A DNA stretch of 64,000 nt. Origin: Mantis religiosa (Eukaryota > Arthropoda > Insecta > Mantodea > Mantidae). Of the stretch, positions 1 to 11,727 are shown piece after piece. The stretch is from NCBI GenBank assembly GCA_030765055.1, contig CM060950.1, positions 270,202,581 to 270,266,580 of the forward strand, read 5' to 3'. The stretch's first letter is position 1; every line of letters begins with the position of its first letter. The notes beneath the pieces were generated by a model that saw only the letters and a list, made by a program, of their open reading frames with translations, was not told the DNA's origin and ran no database searches. Both the position numbers and the translations under genes were made by a program.

Positions 1-2010
1 ATTATAAAAGTTTAGTAAAATTCTAAGCTGAGTGTTGGAAAATTTCTGATTCATAGGCAAACTTTCTCCGAGAGTTCTTCGGACTTCGTTCTACTATTTC
101 TCCGATTTTGAGGAGCTTTTCTTCTCTAAGAATACCGGATTTACCTTCGTCTCTTACGAAGAATAGCTATCGCCTCTCTAAATCTAATCAGATTTGGAAC
201 CGTTTCTCGGAGAAGCTCACGAACAGCAGGGAATCTGTTTATAAACACTCTCATTGGTCTACATGATATTTTTGTAACATAAGATCTACACACGAATATT
301 CTGTATACTATAGTATATGGGCATTATAGTGTTTAATAGCAATAGGAGATAATTACAATGTATCAACCTCTACAGCACCGACTTTTGCAACAGTATTTTA
401 GTTGTAAAATGTGTGATGACTGAAGACGACGTTCTAGAAGCCCCACGATCGTTTTGCAATGGGAAAAGGCTGCAAACCGTGCGGGATGGATGGATGTTGT
501 GATTAGTCTCTCACCTTTGCTGACGATCTGATAGAAATCTTGTAGATACCTCGGAGCTCTGGAGTAATGAGTCTCACCTCTGGTCGTAGCCTCGGAGCAA
601 AGGAATTTGATACTGCAATTGTTGGAAATTGACCAACAATTCTTCTCTTTGAGATATTGTGGGTTTTACTCCATAAAACAATTAGTAAATTCTGCTACAA
701 TTTTAAATAATGTAGATGCTGTCCTTTCACAAATAATGATTGTTGCATCGATTAACTTTATATCTCTGGCACACCCCAATAGTGCAACGTAAATGCATTC
801 AGAACTAAACGTTTTCTGCACAATCGCGTAGCGACACAAAAACACGTTTTACTCTCAAGACAGTCGTTTGCAGAAAGACGCCCAGCCCTGTGATCATTTT
901 GTGTTCTCTGCACTCTATGTTCCCATAACAACTAAATTACTTCGCTTTTATTTATCCACGTCATCACATTACGTAATTACATTCTCACAGTTGCCTATAA
1001 CAGCAATATTATGTAACATTTAACTTGCGTTGTGTCATTCCGTGGTCTACTCAATTTCACGTTCTCTATTTTGTACAAATTACTTTTCCCAGAACAATTC
1101 AAAGTAAATTCTTAAAATTAAAAAAGAAAAACATGAAATAACCGTCACACTTCTTCGCGACATCTGACAAGGGAGTACATGAGGGCAGACAACCGGTCCG
1201 ATATAGCACAGAGAATGGCAAACAATTCCCCAAATTAGGACCAAGCATCGAAAAGAAGTCGCTGTGTGACCACCGGGAGTTCTCCTGGTAATGAGTGTTC
1301 AGTCTAAGGCTGAGTTAATGTCTGTCTTGCTCTTGGCTACTGCCTCAAATTCGGCAACTCTCTAACATTAAAAATGTACACTGTGCATTTTGAAACACAA
1401 GATGACATCTTTTCTTGTTTCACATAATGGGATGGCGTTCAAGTTATATTTACATTAAATGTCTTCCCTGCATTAGAAAAGAGACTACCATATATCTAGT
1501 ATTTCTTATAATATTTTAATGAGCTTGCCTTCTATGCGTTAAACTTATGTCACATTAGCACATTCCTGATTATGAACATAGGGACACTGCAGTGCTAAGC
1601 TAGAAGACTTCATTATGTGGCTAAAGGTTACCAGCTTTCATTACGAATGCCATTAAATATGTCCAGGAGGAAACTGTGTGAGACTACCGACATACTAAGT
1701 GGAAAAAATTTCTCTTCACTAATTTTATGAACCACTAGAATCCATCGCCGAAGAGGTCATTAACGGGCCCAATAAATATGTTAAAATTCATTCCTCTACA
1801 AGTTTCTGGTGAGCAGTAAAATAAAGTAAATAAAAATCCAAACATTTGGAGTTGGAAAATAAATCAAACAAACATCGGAAATATTTCGCAAATTGTCTTG
1901 GTACCGACGTTTATTTAACACAAATTACGCATTCTATTTGTAGATTTTCTCCTTTGTTCTTTTGGCCTCGTTATATAAAATGCACTAAAAATTCAAGATA
2001 CATAAATGTA
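1..2010. other. Unique AT-rich sequence, no gene recognised
   Basis: Both strands carry only short reading frames with no recognisable domain, splice structure or repeat copy seen elsewhere in the window. I see no RNA gene here. Confidence 0.5.
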
Positions 2011-2012
2011 AA

Positions 2013-2275
2013 TGGCTGCGCCATGGCTGAGTGGTTAGACCGCTTGGCGGCCTGGGTTCGATCCCAAGCAACCGCAAAGTGGGATTTGTGGTGGACAACA
2101 TAGCGCTGGGGTGGGTTTCCTCCGGGTCCTCCGATTTTCCCGACCATCATTCTGCCGATTGCTCTATGATTCATCATCCCAGGCGTTGGGCCGACACCTC
2201 AACCCTGGTATCTCAGGTCAAATGCTTCTGTTCCCTCGTCTGAGTGACACCTAACACCAGCTTTGGTGGGGAACT
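2013..2275 (+). repeat. tRNA-derived SINE, family A, copy 1 (diverged)
   Basis: The head carries a tRNA-like A box (TGGCTGAGTGGTTAGACCGC near 2024) and a B box (GGGTTCGATCCC near 2054). The body that follows, with 'aaagtgggatttgtggtgg' and 'cctccgggtcctccg', is shared with copies at 31697, 41547 and 50152. The 3' part after about 2165 does not match those copies, so this is a different subfamily or a chimaera. Polymerase III transcription and LINE-mediated mobility are inferred from the family type, not seen. Confidence 0.8.
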
Positions 2276-2544
2276 TTAGACAATATATATTATATTTTAT
2301 ATATAATAGTAATATCTGAAATACAGAGCCTATGAATCAAAATCGTTTCAGTCATTTTTAAAACTGCAAAACATATGAACGTTTTGCCGTGTAAGAGTAT
2401 CAGGTCTTTAGAGAACACATGATTTTTTTCCCCTTAAAACATACGATATTTTTCAACTTTTCGTGTTCACTCAAAGACTTACCTTGGGCCCATGACATCC
2501 AACCTGTTCTCTCTTTCTTTCTCTCTGTCTCATTCTCACGCACA

Positions 2545-2858
2545 ACGGAACCCATGGAGTAATAGGCCGCAAGCGGGTCAGAGCCCGCCAACCCGACTAC
2601 CGCCTCACGCCCACATACAGATCCAACCGATATGGGGAGATGTGGCCAGCATCACGGCAACCCCAGCCGGAAAGTTGGCTTTCTAGACTAGGGTTCGCTA
2701 CCTAGCGTAGCTACTCAATTTCCTCATGATGCTCAATGGGCACTGGTTCTATACCCGGTACTTAAAATCCACACCGCCCAGGGGTATGATCGATCCTTGG
2801 CATATAACGGAGCAGGGAACCAAAGCACAGTGCTCTACTACGCCACAGCGCAGGACCT
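2545..2858 (-). repeat. tRNA-derived SINE, family B, copy 1
   Basis: Read on the minus strand, the head contains an A-box-like GTGGCGTAGTAGAGC and a weak B box (GGATCGATCATACC). Head, middle and end all match the minus-strand copy at 47580-47838, including 'GGGCGTRAGGC' and 'AGTCGGGTTGGC' in the body. This copy has about 60 extra bases in the middle compared with the other one. The match over the whole length with a tRNA-like head supports a SINE family; the source tRNA is not clear. Confidence 0.65.
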
Positions 2859-2859
2859 C

Positions 2860-4670
2860 ACACACATTTCTTTACTAAACTGCTTTTTATGCATTGAGAG
2901 ACAAATATATTTAGTTTCTTGCACATTAACATTTTGCTTTGAAACAAAATACTTACTCATAGGCATAGTTGCAAGTTGAGTTATACAATGGAGGAATGCC
3001 TCATGTGCTTAGACCTATATAGATCCATTGTGGAAGAGAATAAGATGAAGTGAAAGAATAACCGGGGCCTAGGCCACAGCGACACTGTAGTCCCTAACAA
3101 TTTCAGCAACCTAAGACTGTGATGAACGACCTGATGACCAAGCAGCCCTCAGGAGTTCATGAGTACTTTTCCTTTGAGCAAAATCCGCCATACGCAACGA
3201 AATTTAGAAACACATGTGAAAGATGAAAAGGAAACGTCCTGAAAAGGAAAACGAAGATGAGTAAATTTGACTAGCTACCACAGAAAATTACGAAAAAAGC
3301 TAAGTTCAGAGCTTGCGATCGAGATTTAAAGAGTTTACCAAGCATTCTTTTTTAATTTTAGATCATAGCCAAAATTCTTTTGGTTACTTCAGTCATTTAA
3401 TTTATTAATTCGAGTTAGAAAAGCTTTTCGGATAGCCATCTGATCCGATGGATTCACAGTTAAGCGGCAGCGAAATTAAAACATATTACTATGTTCACTG
3501 CTTATTGACAGAAACGGTGGGTAAAGAAAGTGAAACCGGCAAATCTACTTAACTGCACACTGATTGTTAGATGGCATTTTGAGATATACTGGCCTGTCTC
3601 TCTGTAATCTGCTTTCCCGTTAATTTTCTCACAATAAAGTGCTTTTCGCGCCCTTGGCCTTGCGTGAAACTGTACACATCTACCTAATCGTAAGGCTAGA
3701 GTAGGTATGCGGATAATGAGTTCGGTTCTTTATTTTCTTTCTTCTTCTCCTTCTTATTGACTTTGCATCAACTAACCTGTCCTCAGTAACCTTAAACGTT
3801 AGCTACATAGATACAATGTTAAATTGCGGCTTGCGGTTACATCATTCTCACATATTTTCGCGATAACGGATTAGTTTTTCGACAAGCTGTTCAATTTTAT
3901 ACTAAAATGGAAACAGAACAAGATACATTGCTTGAATTGTAGTCTGATTTGGTATACCGGCGGTTCTAAAGCAGAAAATGAATCAGGTGCTGGAATACTG
4001 GGGAGGTTCCAAAATGCGACATTTATCTTGCTCTTTGTTGTAATACCAGTATAATCCAAGCCGAAGTATTTCTAATTGAAACCTGTGTGAGGGAAAATCT
4101 AAGGAAAGGCTAACTGTCTCACATTAGAGGTACGGGAATATTGTGAGAAGATACTACAACAAACCTTCAGGTTTCAGTGTTAAGGGCATAGAACCCGGAT
4201 GTTCTTTTATAAGTTAAGTCAAGTGGAATCTCGAATACTGAGGTGGCCTTCTTTTACCATTACTTTACTGTCCATCATTTCTTTCATTCATCACTGAAGA
4301 ACCAGAAAACTATGTTCGGCTTGTTGGGCTCAACAGTAAGAGGTGCGCTTTGTGAAATTTTCTCTGACGTCAATTGAGGCGCCCACGGATTTGCCTCCCC
4401 GCCTCTGTCGTGTTTATTTTAGCCCACAGTTTTTACAACAAACTCCCTTCCTGCTCCAGCAACCTAATCCATGACCTGGGGGAATATGATCTTGACCCCG
4501 GCGAAACTTACAAGCGACCCAGACTAGTGCTAGCCCCACCATAATCCACTACAGAACATACCCCAGCTCCAACTATACTAAAGCCAATCACCACCAATCT
4601 ATTAATTAAAATAATCATTACACATATCGCTACCATTTACCTACCGTGATTTCATTAGAACCACACCACC
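2860..4670. other. Unique AT-rich sequence
   Basis: No recognisable gene, RNA or repeat copy. Short reading frames only. Confidence 0.45.
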
Positions 4671-4672
4671 AT

Positions 4673-4845
4673 GCTAGTAAGGGACAGTGTCCCGAAATGG
4701 CAAAATGTCGAAGGCCCCACCTCTCAAAAGGAGGTTCACCCATCAACGACACCACTGCTACTTGCTTGTAGTGTGGAGAGTCACCTTTTCGAACAGGCCT
4801 GGGGAACGTTGTTCCGAAGTGGTGAACACCTGCCCTTACTAACTG
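4673..4845. mobile_element. Possible small inverted-repeat element
   Basis: The segment starts TAGTAAGGGACAGTG and ends CACCTGCCCTTACTA, giving imperfect terminal inverted repeats of about 15 bp around a ~145-bp core without coding capacity. It ends right beside a long CA repeat. Only one copy is in the window, so this is a tentative MITE call. Confidence 0.3.
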
Positions 4846-4851
4846 GAGTAA

Positions 4852-4852
<1 letters not shown>

Positions 4853-4940
<88 letters not shown>

Positions 4941-4947
4941 ACACACA

Positions 4948-4996
<49 letters not shown>
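4853..4996. repeat. (CA)n microsatellite, 144 bp
   Basis: A run of AC dinucleotides with two single-base T interruptions in the second half. The long His/Thr and Val/Cys reading frames across it are artefacts of the repeat. Confidence 0.98.
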
Positions 4997-4998
<2 letters not shown>

Positions 4999-5590
4999 TA
5001 GGGGAACCGGTTTTCGCTACTCGTGGTTGGCTGTGCGTGTACTTAGTCATGTTTGGATACTTTTTCTTTATGTTAAATACAATATTAATTATTTCATTTA
5101 TGTTTTAGTTTTATTAGAATTTATCTAGCAGCAAACATGTAATAAACAATCTTACCAAACATTATAGCTATAATAGTTATAATTGCATGTAATGAAAGCT
5201 TAACCAAAATGCTGTTTCTTGGCAGTTATTTCCTATTTATACACTTTGGTTTGCTCTACGACTTTTTTTATTTTCAATAAGTTTGCTAATGTCGGAATCC
5301 ATTCTTGACATTTCTTTATAAATTCGCTTTCTGAAAAATGTACGTTCTGTAGCTAGCGTGTGTAGCCATGGTGATGTTTACAACAGAGGAATAAGCACCG
5401 TCTAGACTATGTTTTACTTCTAGGTGTATAGATTTTCGTCTACGATGTCACATCAGTAAATACCTATCCACGTAAGGAATGAAGACAGGTATTTTCAAAC
5501 ACAACTTATTTACTTCTCGACATATTCCCTCTTTACGTATGTACACTTCTTTCTGTGGGCGGTCGGAGACTTTCATATTGAACTTTTGTG
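4997..5590. other. Unique sequence
   Basis: AT-rich, no recognisable feature. Confidence 0.4.
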
Positions 5591-5594
5591 CCTA

Positions 5595-5760
5595 TGCCTT
5601 CGAGAGGGGCCGCCTAGAGGAAGGGGTGAAGCGAAAGGAGACAGAGAGTGGCCGATCTATGACCCTTGACAGATTGGAAGGCAGGGTTCGTACAATATAC
5701 TGATTGAAGTCGTCCTATTCAACCGGCAGCCGGGCACACCCTCCAAGAAGCTAGAATCTG
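5595..5760 (-). repeat. Diverged fragment of dispersed family C
   Basis: The string around 5608-5680 (GGTGAAGCGAAAGGAGACAG, then GGCAGGGTTCGTAC) matches the better copy at 46345-46770 in the same orientation; other copies lie at 31600-32275 and 56460-56850 in the opposite orientation. No conserved protein frame runs through the copies. The family type is unknown. Confidence 0.5.
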
Positions 5761-5792
5761 CAGACCGCACCCCGAGAATGAAGATATAAGTA

Positions 5793-6067
5793 TGGTCGTG
5801 CTGCTCGAACCGTTACCATGGCTTTATCTTTGTTAATAGAAACCTCTCAGACAACGCATTGATTATTCTTGTGAGAGTGAGAGGGGAACTGTTGCGCTGC
5901 CCGGCCCTGTGCTAAGCACCAATGAACGCACCACTTCAGCCAATGGAATTCGCGGAAAACACAAATGACAGATAGATGTCCACTCCAGGTGGAGAAATCA
6001 GTGCGTTATCTGAGAGTTATCTATTACCAAAGATAAATCCATGGTAACCGTTCGAGCAGCACGACTA
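5793..6067 (+). mobile_element. MITE with ~70-bp TIRs and TA target duplication, copy 1
   Basis: The 275-bp element begins TGGTCGTGCTGCTCGAAC and ends with the reverse complement, GTTCGAGCAGCACGACTA; the arms extend about 70 bp with few mismatches. It is flanked by TA on both sides (5791-5792 and 6068-6069), as in Tc1/mariner-type elements. A second copy lies at 46062-46333 with its core in the opposite orientation. There is no coding capacity, so mobility would need an external transposase. Confidence 0.88.
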
Positions 6068-6069
6068 TA

Positions 6070-6490
6070 CCGCAAATTTCCCGCCTTGTAGCACGGGAAT
6101 AGAATGAAAATGAAATGGAGAGAGAGGAAACTCGGGAATGTACTGTTTACCACAGAAAACAAAGATTCCGGAGAATGAGAAGTAGGGGTGTGGAAAAGGT
6201 TCCAACACTCCGCCTCGATATGTTTGTGACACTTGGGTCAGTTCAGTTACAGGCCATTCAGAAGTATTCTGACGCCCTCTACTTTTGTGAATAAATATTC
6301 TCCGTTTTAGTTTACTGAGTGAATAGGCCGCATGTTTTTAACGGTTCTACTCGTTCTGTAGAATGCATTCTCTGTCGCATACATTCGCTGTCCTTGTCCC
6401 ACTGTGTAAGGGTGGCACATTCCTCTCAGGTACTTTCTTTGTGTTGGCGAAGAGTACTAAACCTTCCTAGTGGCTCGGAAAAAAACTTGA
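6070..6490. other. Unique sequence
   Basis: No recognisable feature. Confidence 0.4.
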
Positions 6491-6499
6491 AAAACCTAT

Positions 6500-6575
6500 G
6501 GGCCAGGAAGGTCAAACATGGAAATTGAACCCACATTTCGAATGCGAGCCACAGACACTATCGCCTGAATCATCG
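6500..6575 (-). repeat. Possible degraded tRNA-like SINE head
   Basis: On the minus strand a B-box-like GGGTTCAATTTCC (around 6516-6528) follows a weak A-box-like GGCGATAGTGTC. No matching body was found elsewhere in the window. Weak call. Confidence 0.3.
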
Positions 6576-6659
6576 TACTCGTTAAAAAATATAAAATAGG
6601 CGTGATATTTCCTTAAAACCATTAAGAGTTTTGCACAGTATAACGGTCTTAGAAAGCTT

Positions 6660-6872
6660 TTTCTTCAATTTGCGTCCACCAACATTAAGGAGTATAAGAC
6701 GATGAATGAAATAGGTAAAATGGTGCGCAAATGAGCCTAGGGTCCATAGAGCTTAAGAGTTATACGATATTCGTCTTTTGGGTTAAGGAAAACCACCAGA
6801 GAAAAAAGGTCTTATCTAGATTCGAATTTGGGACCTCTTGATCGCGAGGTGCACACGCTATAGAGGTGCGCT
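6660..6872 (-). repeat. tRNA-derived SINE, family D, copy 1
   Basis: On the minus strand it reads head (ATAGCGTGTGCACC, then GAGGTCCCAAATTCGAATC) to tail (GTTGGTGGACGCAAATTGAAG). It matches the better copies at 29338-29573 and 39013-39254 end to end, including the central stretch with CTCTATGGACCCTAGGCTC. The B box is mutated at one position. Confidence 0.8.
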
Positions 6873-6874
6873 TT

Positions 6875-7460
6875 TTAGGAAGTATGGCTATATACAGTTT
6901 TGTATGCTACAGCATTAATAAACTTAAAGAAATGAAGTTACTAGTTTCATACATTACGTATTGTATATGTAAATTTCGCGTAAAATACGTTAAACCTAGT
7001 TTACTTGACTTACAGTATAATAATTCACTAAATGGATACACCAAGTTCGACTTCTTCCAATATTTAATTCCTTTTTTGTGTGTATAGTATGTAATTGCAT
7101 TCTAATTTTATACGAATTAAGGAGTTACAGAAAAGCAAAGCGAGAGTGTAGTGCTTTGAGTGTCTTGGGGGATGCTCCAGTTAAACCAATCCCCCCCACT
7201 CACTGCCCTCATCCTTATTGATACCATAATAGATTAAGGGGAGAAAACAGCCAAAGCTTCAATATGAAATTCGGCAAGCCCACTTTCGATCATTTCATCC
7301 ATGGTCATCTGTGTGTGCTTCGCAAAGCCAAGGAAATGCAAATTAAATGAAAAAAATAAATAGGCAAAAATGAGGTTTATTCTGCATAATCTAATCATTG
7401 CCAATTATTTTGCTAAGAGCGGGTTAGAAGGAAACGAATTCTAATACACGTGTAAAACCA
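6875..7460. other. Unique AT-rich sequence
   Basis: No recognisable feature. Confidence 0.4.
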
Positions 7461-7464
7461 GCGG

Positions 7465-7560
7465 AATAACTCATGAGGTGGTGACTGTGGCCTAAATTAC
7501 GTAGATCGTGGGTTCCATTCCGTGGCCAACATTCTTGACTCATGAATTCTTTCGAAGGTT
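7465..7560 (+). repeat. Possible tRNA-like SINE head
   Basis: GGTGGTGACTGTGGCC followed by a B-box-like GTGGGTTCCATTCC (7510-7523) resembles a tRNA-derived SINE head, with a C-rich body after it. There is no second copy in the window to confirm it. Confidence 0.3.
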
Positions 7561-7867
7561 TCCCAGGCTACTTGGCAAAGTTGGTAAAGTAATTACATTC
7601 CCTTAATTACTTGTCTCTGAATTTCACCTCACTTCTTTCATCTCATCCTGGTTGCCTATTTCAGGATTCTATGCGCCAGGATTTTCGATTACACCGCAGA
7701 AACTGTGCTCTCTGTAAATGCTCATACATTGGATAGACGAAGGTCTCTTCATTCCAAGGAAGGAGAGAAGGTTGTACGAGCCACCACTGGGCTGTTTAAT
7801 CCATAGTTGTTAGGGCTCCTACCCTCTACTGTAGTGTTTCTTCAGGTAAAACCACCCTTAGTGTCCT

Positions 7868-7915
7868 GTTTTTTTCTTTGTAATTTACGTCCTCCAACGT
7901 TAAGTTATATCACCA
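7868..7915 (-). repeat. SINE D, 3' tail fragment
   Basis: TTTACGTCCTCCAACGTTAA on the plus strand is the tail of family D in reverse, as at 29338. The rest of the element is absent, so this is a short remnant. Confidence 0.6.
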
Positions 7916-7919
7916 TATA

Positions 7920-9640
7920 GACCTAACGTTTATATCGAAAATAGAATTTTTTCAATAATACCCTTTATGTAATTAATATATCACTTCTTCAAATAGTTAC
8001 ATGGGAAATAAAACGCACATCTAGAATATTCTGGCAATAACCTGTGAAGAACCTTTCATTTTGAATGATTATCGCATAAGTTTTATCTGGTAAAACCTTA
8101 CAGACAGACAAAAACTTACTCCACAAAATAAAGCACTGTCAAATAATTTAAAACACAGTTTATAGAAAATAGGGCTTTCTGGCATTAGCCATTTTCGACA
8201 TATTTAATGTTTGCTACAAACATTCCATCCATTTTCTCAAAGCATGCTATAAGATAAAGCTGACTGATCTCAGCAAAACTGAATGTTAAATTATCTGAAT
8301 CGAAAGATGGTTTGGGGATCTTCATAGTTTAGGAAAATGTAATATGGTTTTTGAAAACACAAATACTTTATCCTTGATCAGAAAGAATATCTCTGTAATG
8401 GTTGATCACAGTTATTTTGCTATAAATCATGTTTTAATTTGTTCGACGTTTTATTTTGTTTAGCAAACTTGTAGGTGATTTGACGTTTTAGAACGTAAAT
8501 TGCAATACATATCCATAGTTTAGTTAAAACTACTTATATAGAGCTAAGCTAAGCTAACCTAATCTAACCCAGTCTATTCCGATGTCATGAGTAGGCGATT
8601 GATTGATGGGAAAGTATATAAGGCTCGGCGTAATTTCAGCACAGCAATCACTACTGTGTTGTCCTTTAATACATTACTTAATGAACAGAGAGTTAACGTC
8701 CAATCATAATTAAGTTGTACTTTTGTAGTTAATGAATAGCAAAAATGATGATTACAGAGCAGTGAAATAGCGTTTTATAATCGTGAGAAGTAATTAAAAA
8801 TTAAGTTAGATTTCAGTAGGTTGGTTATGGCTGGTACGCAGCCTGGGCTAAATGCCTAATTATATTCATAAAATGTAAGAATACACAAAATAAATAAAAA
8901 TGAAACAGATACACATTTATCTCATAGTCCAACCGCAGATTACATTTGAAAAGTTCTTTAGTTACTAAATAAGCAAGGGGTGACCTGTGAACGTTTAAAT
9001 TTTTATTCTACCTAACTGCACCTGTCATCTTAAAGATGTTTAAAGTATTATTTATTCAGCAGAAAATGAAATCCTATCAATATGATAAAAAAAAAGGTTT
9101 CCGCATATATGTATGTATGTGCGTTCGTATATATACTGTATGTATGTACTTTTTATTACATAAGTGCGTCATGCTCCATCACAATAGAAACAATACTACA
9201 TGCCATGTTAGTACAAAAATGCCATGATATATATAATTGCAGTTGTGTTTACTCTTTTATATATTATAACTCAACAGTAGGTGATCTGAGCAGGTCTCTT
9301 CGTCCGTACAGCATCTATATATACATCGCTCTTACTAACTTGGAGATAACAATGGTTAGGCACACTTGCTAAACCCAGTGGTAGACTGCAATGTAGTATT
9401 TGTGGTATTACTCTTCAATATGTGGAGGCTATTATTTATAATGAATGTATTTATTTTTTGGAGACCAGAGGTTTTAATAAATTAAACGGGAATGTAGTGG
9501 TGTGGTTTCAGATTCCAAATAATTGCATCAGTTTGTCTTGCATTTTAAACAATCATTGTCACAGAATGCAATTTGGAACCGGCGTACTGTAGTCTTGAGA
9601 ACCGTTCCAGCTATGTTTTCATCTTGGACGATGGCATATG
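7920..9640. other. Unique AT-rich sequence with a short CTAA-type run
   Basis: At 8545-8572 there are five degenerate pentamers of the form (G/C/T)CTAA. This resembles the arthropod telomere repeat CCTAA but is far too short to be called telomeric. Nothing else is recognised. Confidence 0.4.
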
Positions 9641-9642
9641 AT

Positions 9643-9717
9643 CTACATATAAAACACCTATGGCGTCTCAGATCAGATGGCATATGATCTGAGACGCCAT
9701 AGCTGTTTTATATGTAG
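9643..9717. repeat. 33-bp inverted repeat (hairpin) with 9-nt loop
   Basis: The left arm 9643-9675 and right arm 9685-9717 are reverse complements with one mismatch. The loop 9676-9684 begins a 15-mer, GATGGCATATGATCT, that also occurs directly upstream at 9630-9644. The pattern of a copied 15-mer plus an inverted arm looks like a template-switching mutation. Confidence 0.9.
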
Positions 9718-9729
9718 TCACTGCTTCCC

Positions 9730-10045
9730 AGAAGACTAGGCTTTACATACTACAGATGTTTAGCAGCACATTTAAAAAGTTCGACCTCATTGCGCAGTTC
9801 GCTGATTCTGAAGTAGAATCCATATATGGAGATGAAAATGAGAACAAAGGATTTCAAAAGGAAAAGAAGAGTGAAGCTCTAGAAATTGGAAAAGTGAGAT
9901 AAGCAATTGAAGTGCCTTGGCGGGTTTCACTCCATCAGTGAAAACCACCACTGCACTGCCACTGCTTACTCTCACGTCTCCCATTTCCAGAGCATCATTC
10001 TTCTGTTCTTTTTCAAATCCTTCGTTCTGCATCGTCAGCTCCATC
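9730..10045. pseudogene. Inverted duplication of a coding-like segment
   Basis: The plus-strand stretch 9824-9899 and the minus-strand stretch 10044-9970 are homologous. Both can be translated: the plus strand gives ENKGFQKEKKSEALEIGKVR then a stop, and the minus strand gives NEGFEKEQKNDALEMGDVRV and continues for about 40 further residues. The similarity at protein level suggests that an old coding fragment was duplicated head to head. I do not recognise the protein. The hairpin at 9643-9717 lies directly next to it. Confidence 0.45.
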
Positions 10046-10049
10046 CATT

Positions 10050-11218
10050 TCTAAAGCTTCATTCTTCATGGCAGTGCAAGCCATCACTGGACTTCTATTG
10101 CAATGCACCAACATCAGCGGTACTTCTCACAAAGTCTGGATCAGCTGTAACAAGAGAAAACAAAAGAATGAATGAATGTGCTGGAAAGTACCAGCAAGTA
10201 CCCAGCTAGAATCCTCTGAAAATGCTCGTCGGAGATTTGAGCGAAACGCCCGGAGAATTTTCATTCTCAAGAACTGCGGCCCACAAGCCCGGGAAATACA
10301 TTCTATTAGATAAAAGTGAGTTTTATTTGTTCGTCTTTGTCTTCTGGATATTTGCTTATTGGTTAATTTTAGCTTTCTATTCGGTCTTAACTGCTTTTGC
10401 AGATCATCCGAAATATGTCACTGAAGGAAGATGCATCTTATTCATAGATGTTTCATCTTTTATGTTTCTTACCACCTGATTTTCTGCTTTTCAATAAACC
10501 TCTATTTAGAGAATAAAACTTGGGAATTGCATAACAAATTAACTGCATCAAATAATTACTCCATAGTAGTAAGTGTTAATCCGTAGCAGTAGTCTTTAAA
10601 TAATACAGTTTGGAAGAAAACGAACCACATGACCCTTCGGTAATTGCCAATGTAATGATGATGCATAATGTCAAGTACTGTATTGATTATTTAGATGTGT
10701 AATTAAAACAAAAATAAATGATTAAAGAACTAATTTATTTACATTTGAGTTTTAAGTTCTTTATTCCAGTAATTAGAAGCGTTTAGGTACCTTTATATAC
10801 CTTTTAAGCATTTTAGAGGTCTCCTATTTCCAACTCCTGCTTTGGTAATTAGGACGGTGATAAATATCAACGATCACAACAGCCGGAAAAGGTAAGTAGA
10901 TGAAGTTAAAATACAAACATCAGCCATTCCGTAATAGTTCCCAAGTAGGCATTATAAGCGATTGGAAGTATTATTAGGCATACCGTGGAACACGTAGAAA
11001 ATATTTTCAATTTTCTCATTTGCGTAATGTTAAATTTATATATTTAAAGTTAGGAACCTTAAATTCTACGAATAAAGCTCTCTACACTTCCTGTGTCGGA
11101 TGCTAAAATCTTCTCGTGTTCATCTTTACTCGGTGTCAATAGGGGCATCCTCGGTTAGAGCATTTTCGAAGTTATTAAGATGCTATTGATCTGCAGAATA
11201 TATCAAAAGCCCTACTTC
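10050..11218. other. Unique AT-rich sequence
   Basis: Only short unrecognised reading frames. No repeat copies noticed. Confidence 0.4.
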
Positions 11219-11222
11219 ATAT

Positions 11223-11723
11223 TGTCACCCGAACGTCGGAACTCCCTATAGAACCGGCCAGCAGTAGGGCCAGATGGGAAGCATTCAGTTCACGGCTACC
11301 CATTTGTCTCGTGTCACTAACTGAAGCGATGATTAGGAGAGTGGCGCGAGCCCTGTACTGTCTCTTTCCCCTCCACCTGCCGTCTTGAACCTTCGTGATG
11401 ATTCACTGAACCGCGAGACTTCCAGAGACAGCGATATTCCTATATAAAGGGGCTGCAGTTGGCGAGTAAGTTCAGTTCCTGGCGAGCAGCCGTGAGGAGC
11501 ACCCAGTGAGCGAACGGACTGGAATACTGTGTACGTGAATCGGAGGGGTGTACGTAACTGCGAGTGCAGAGTGGAACTGTGACGACGAACTGATGAATTG
11601 TAATTGTGTGCATTAAGTAATTCTGTGTAATCGGCAAGTGTTCCAACTGTAATTCGGTGGAAATAAAGAACATTTTGTGTTTGTGCAATTGGACTTCTAA
11701 TTTTACGAGCCCACACAGTCACA
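11223..11723 (+). mobile_element. Solo LTR 1 (Gypsy-like), TSD ATAT
   Basis: The 501-bp unit starts TGTCACCCGAACGTCGG and ends CACACAGTCACA, with ATAT on both sides (11219-11222 and 11724-11727). A TATA box (TATATAAAGG, 11441) and a polyadenylation signal (AATAAAG, 11662) lie in LTR order. The 3' half closely matches LTR 2 at 50431-50987. No internal retroviral-type genes adjoin it, so it is a solo LTR left by recombination. Long reading frames here are fortuitous. Confidence 0.87.
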
Positions 11724-11727
11724 ATAT

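Noticed and set aside
4630..5108. Long reading frames on both strands (His/Thr and Val/Cys repeats)
   Set aside because: They are translations of the CA microsatellite.
8545..8572. Interstitial telomere repeat
   Set aside because: Five degenerate pentamers only; not distinguishable from chance in AT-rich DNA.
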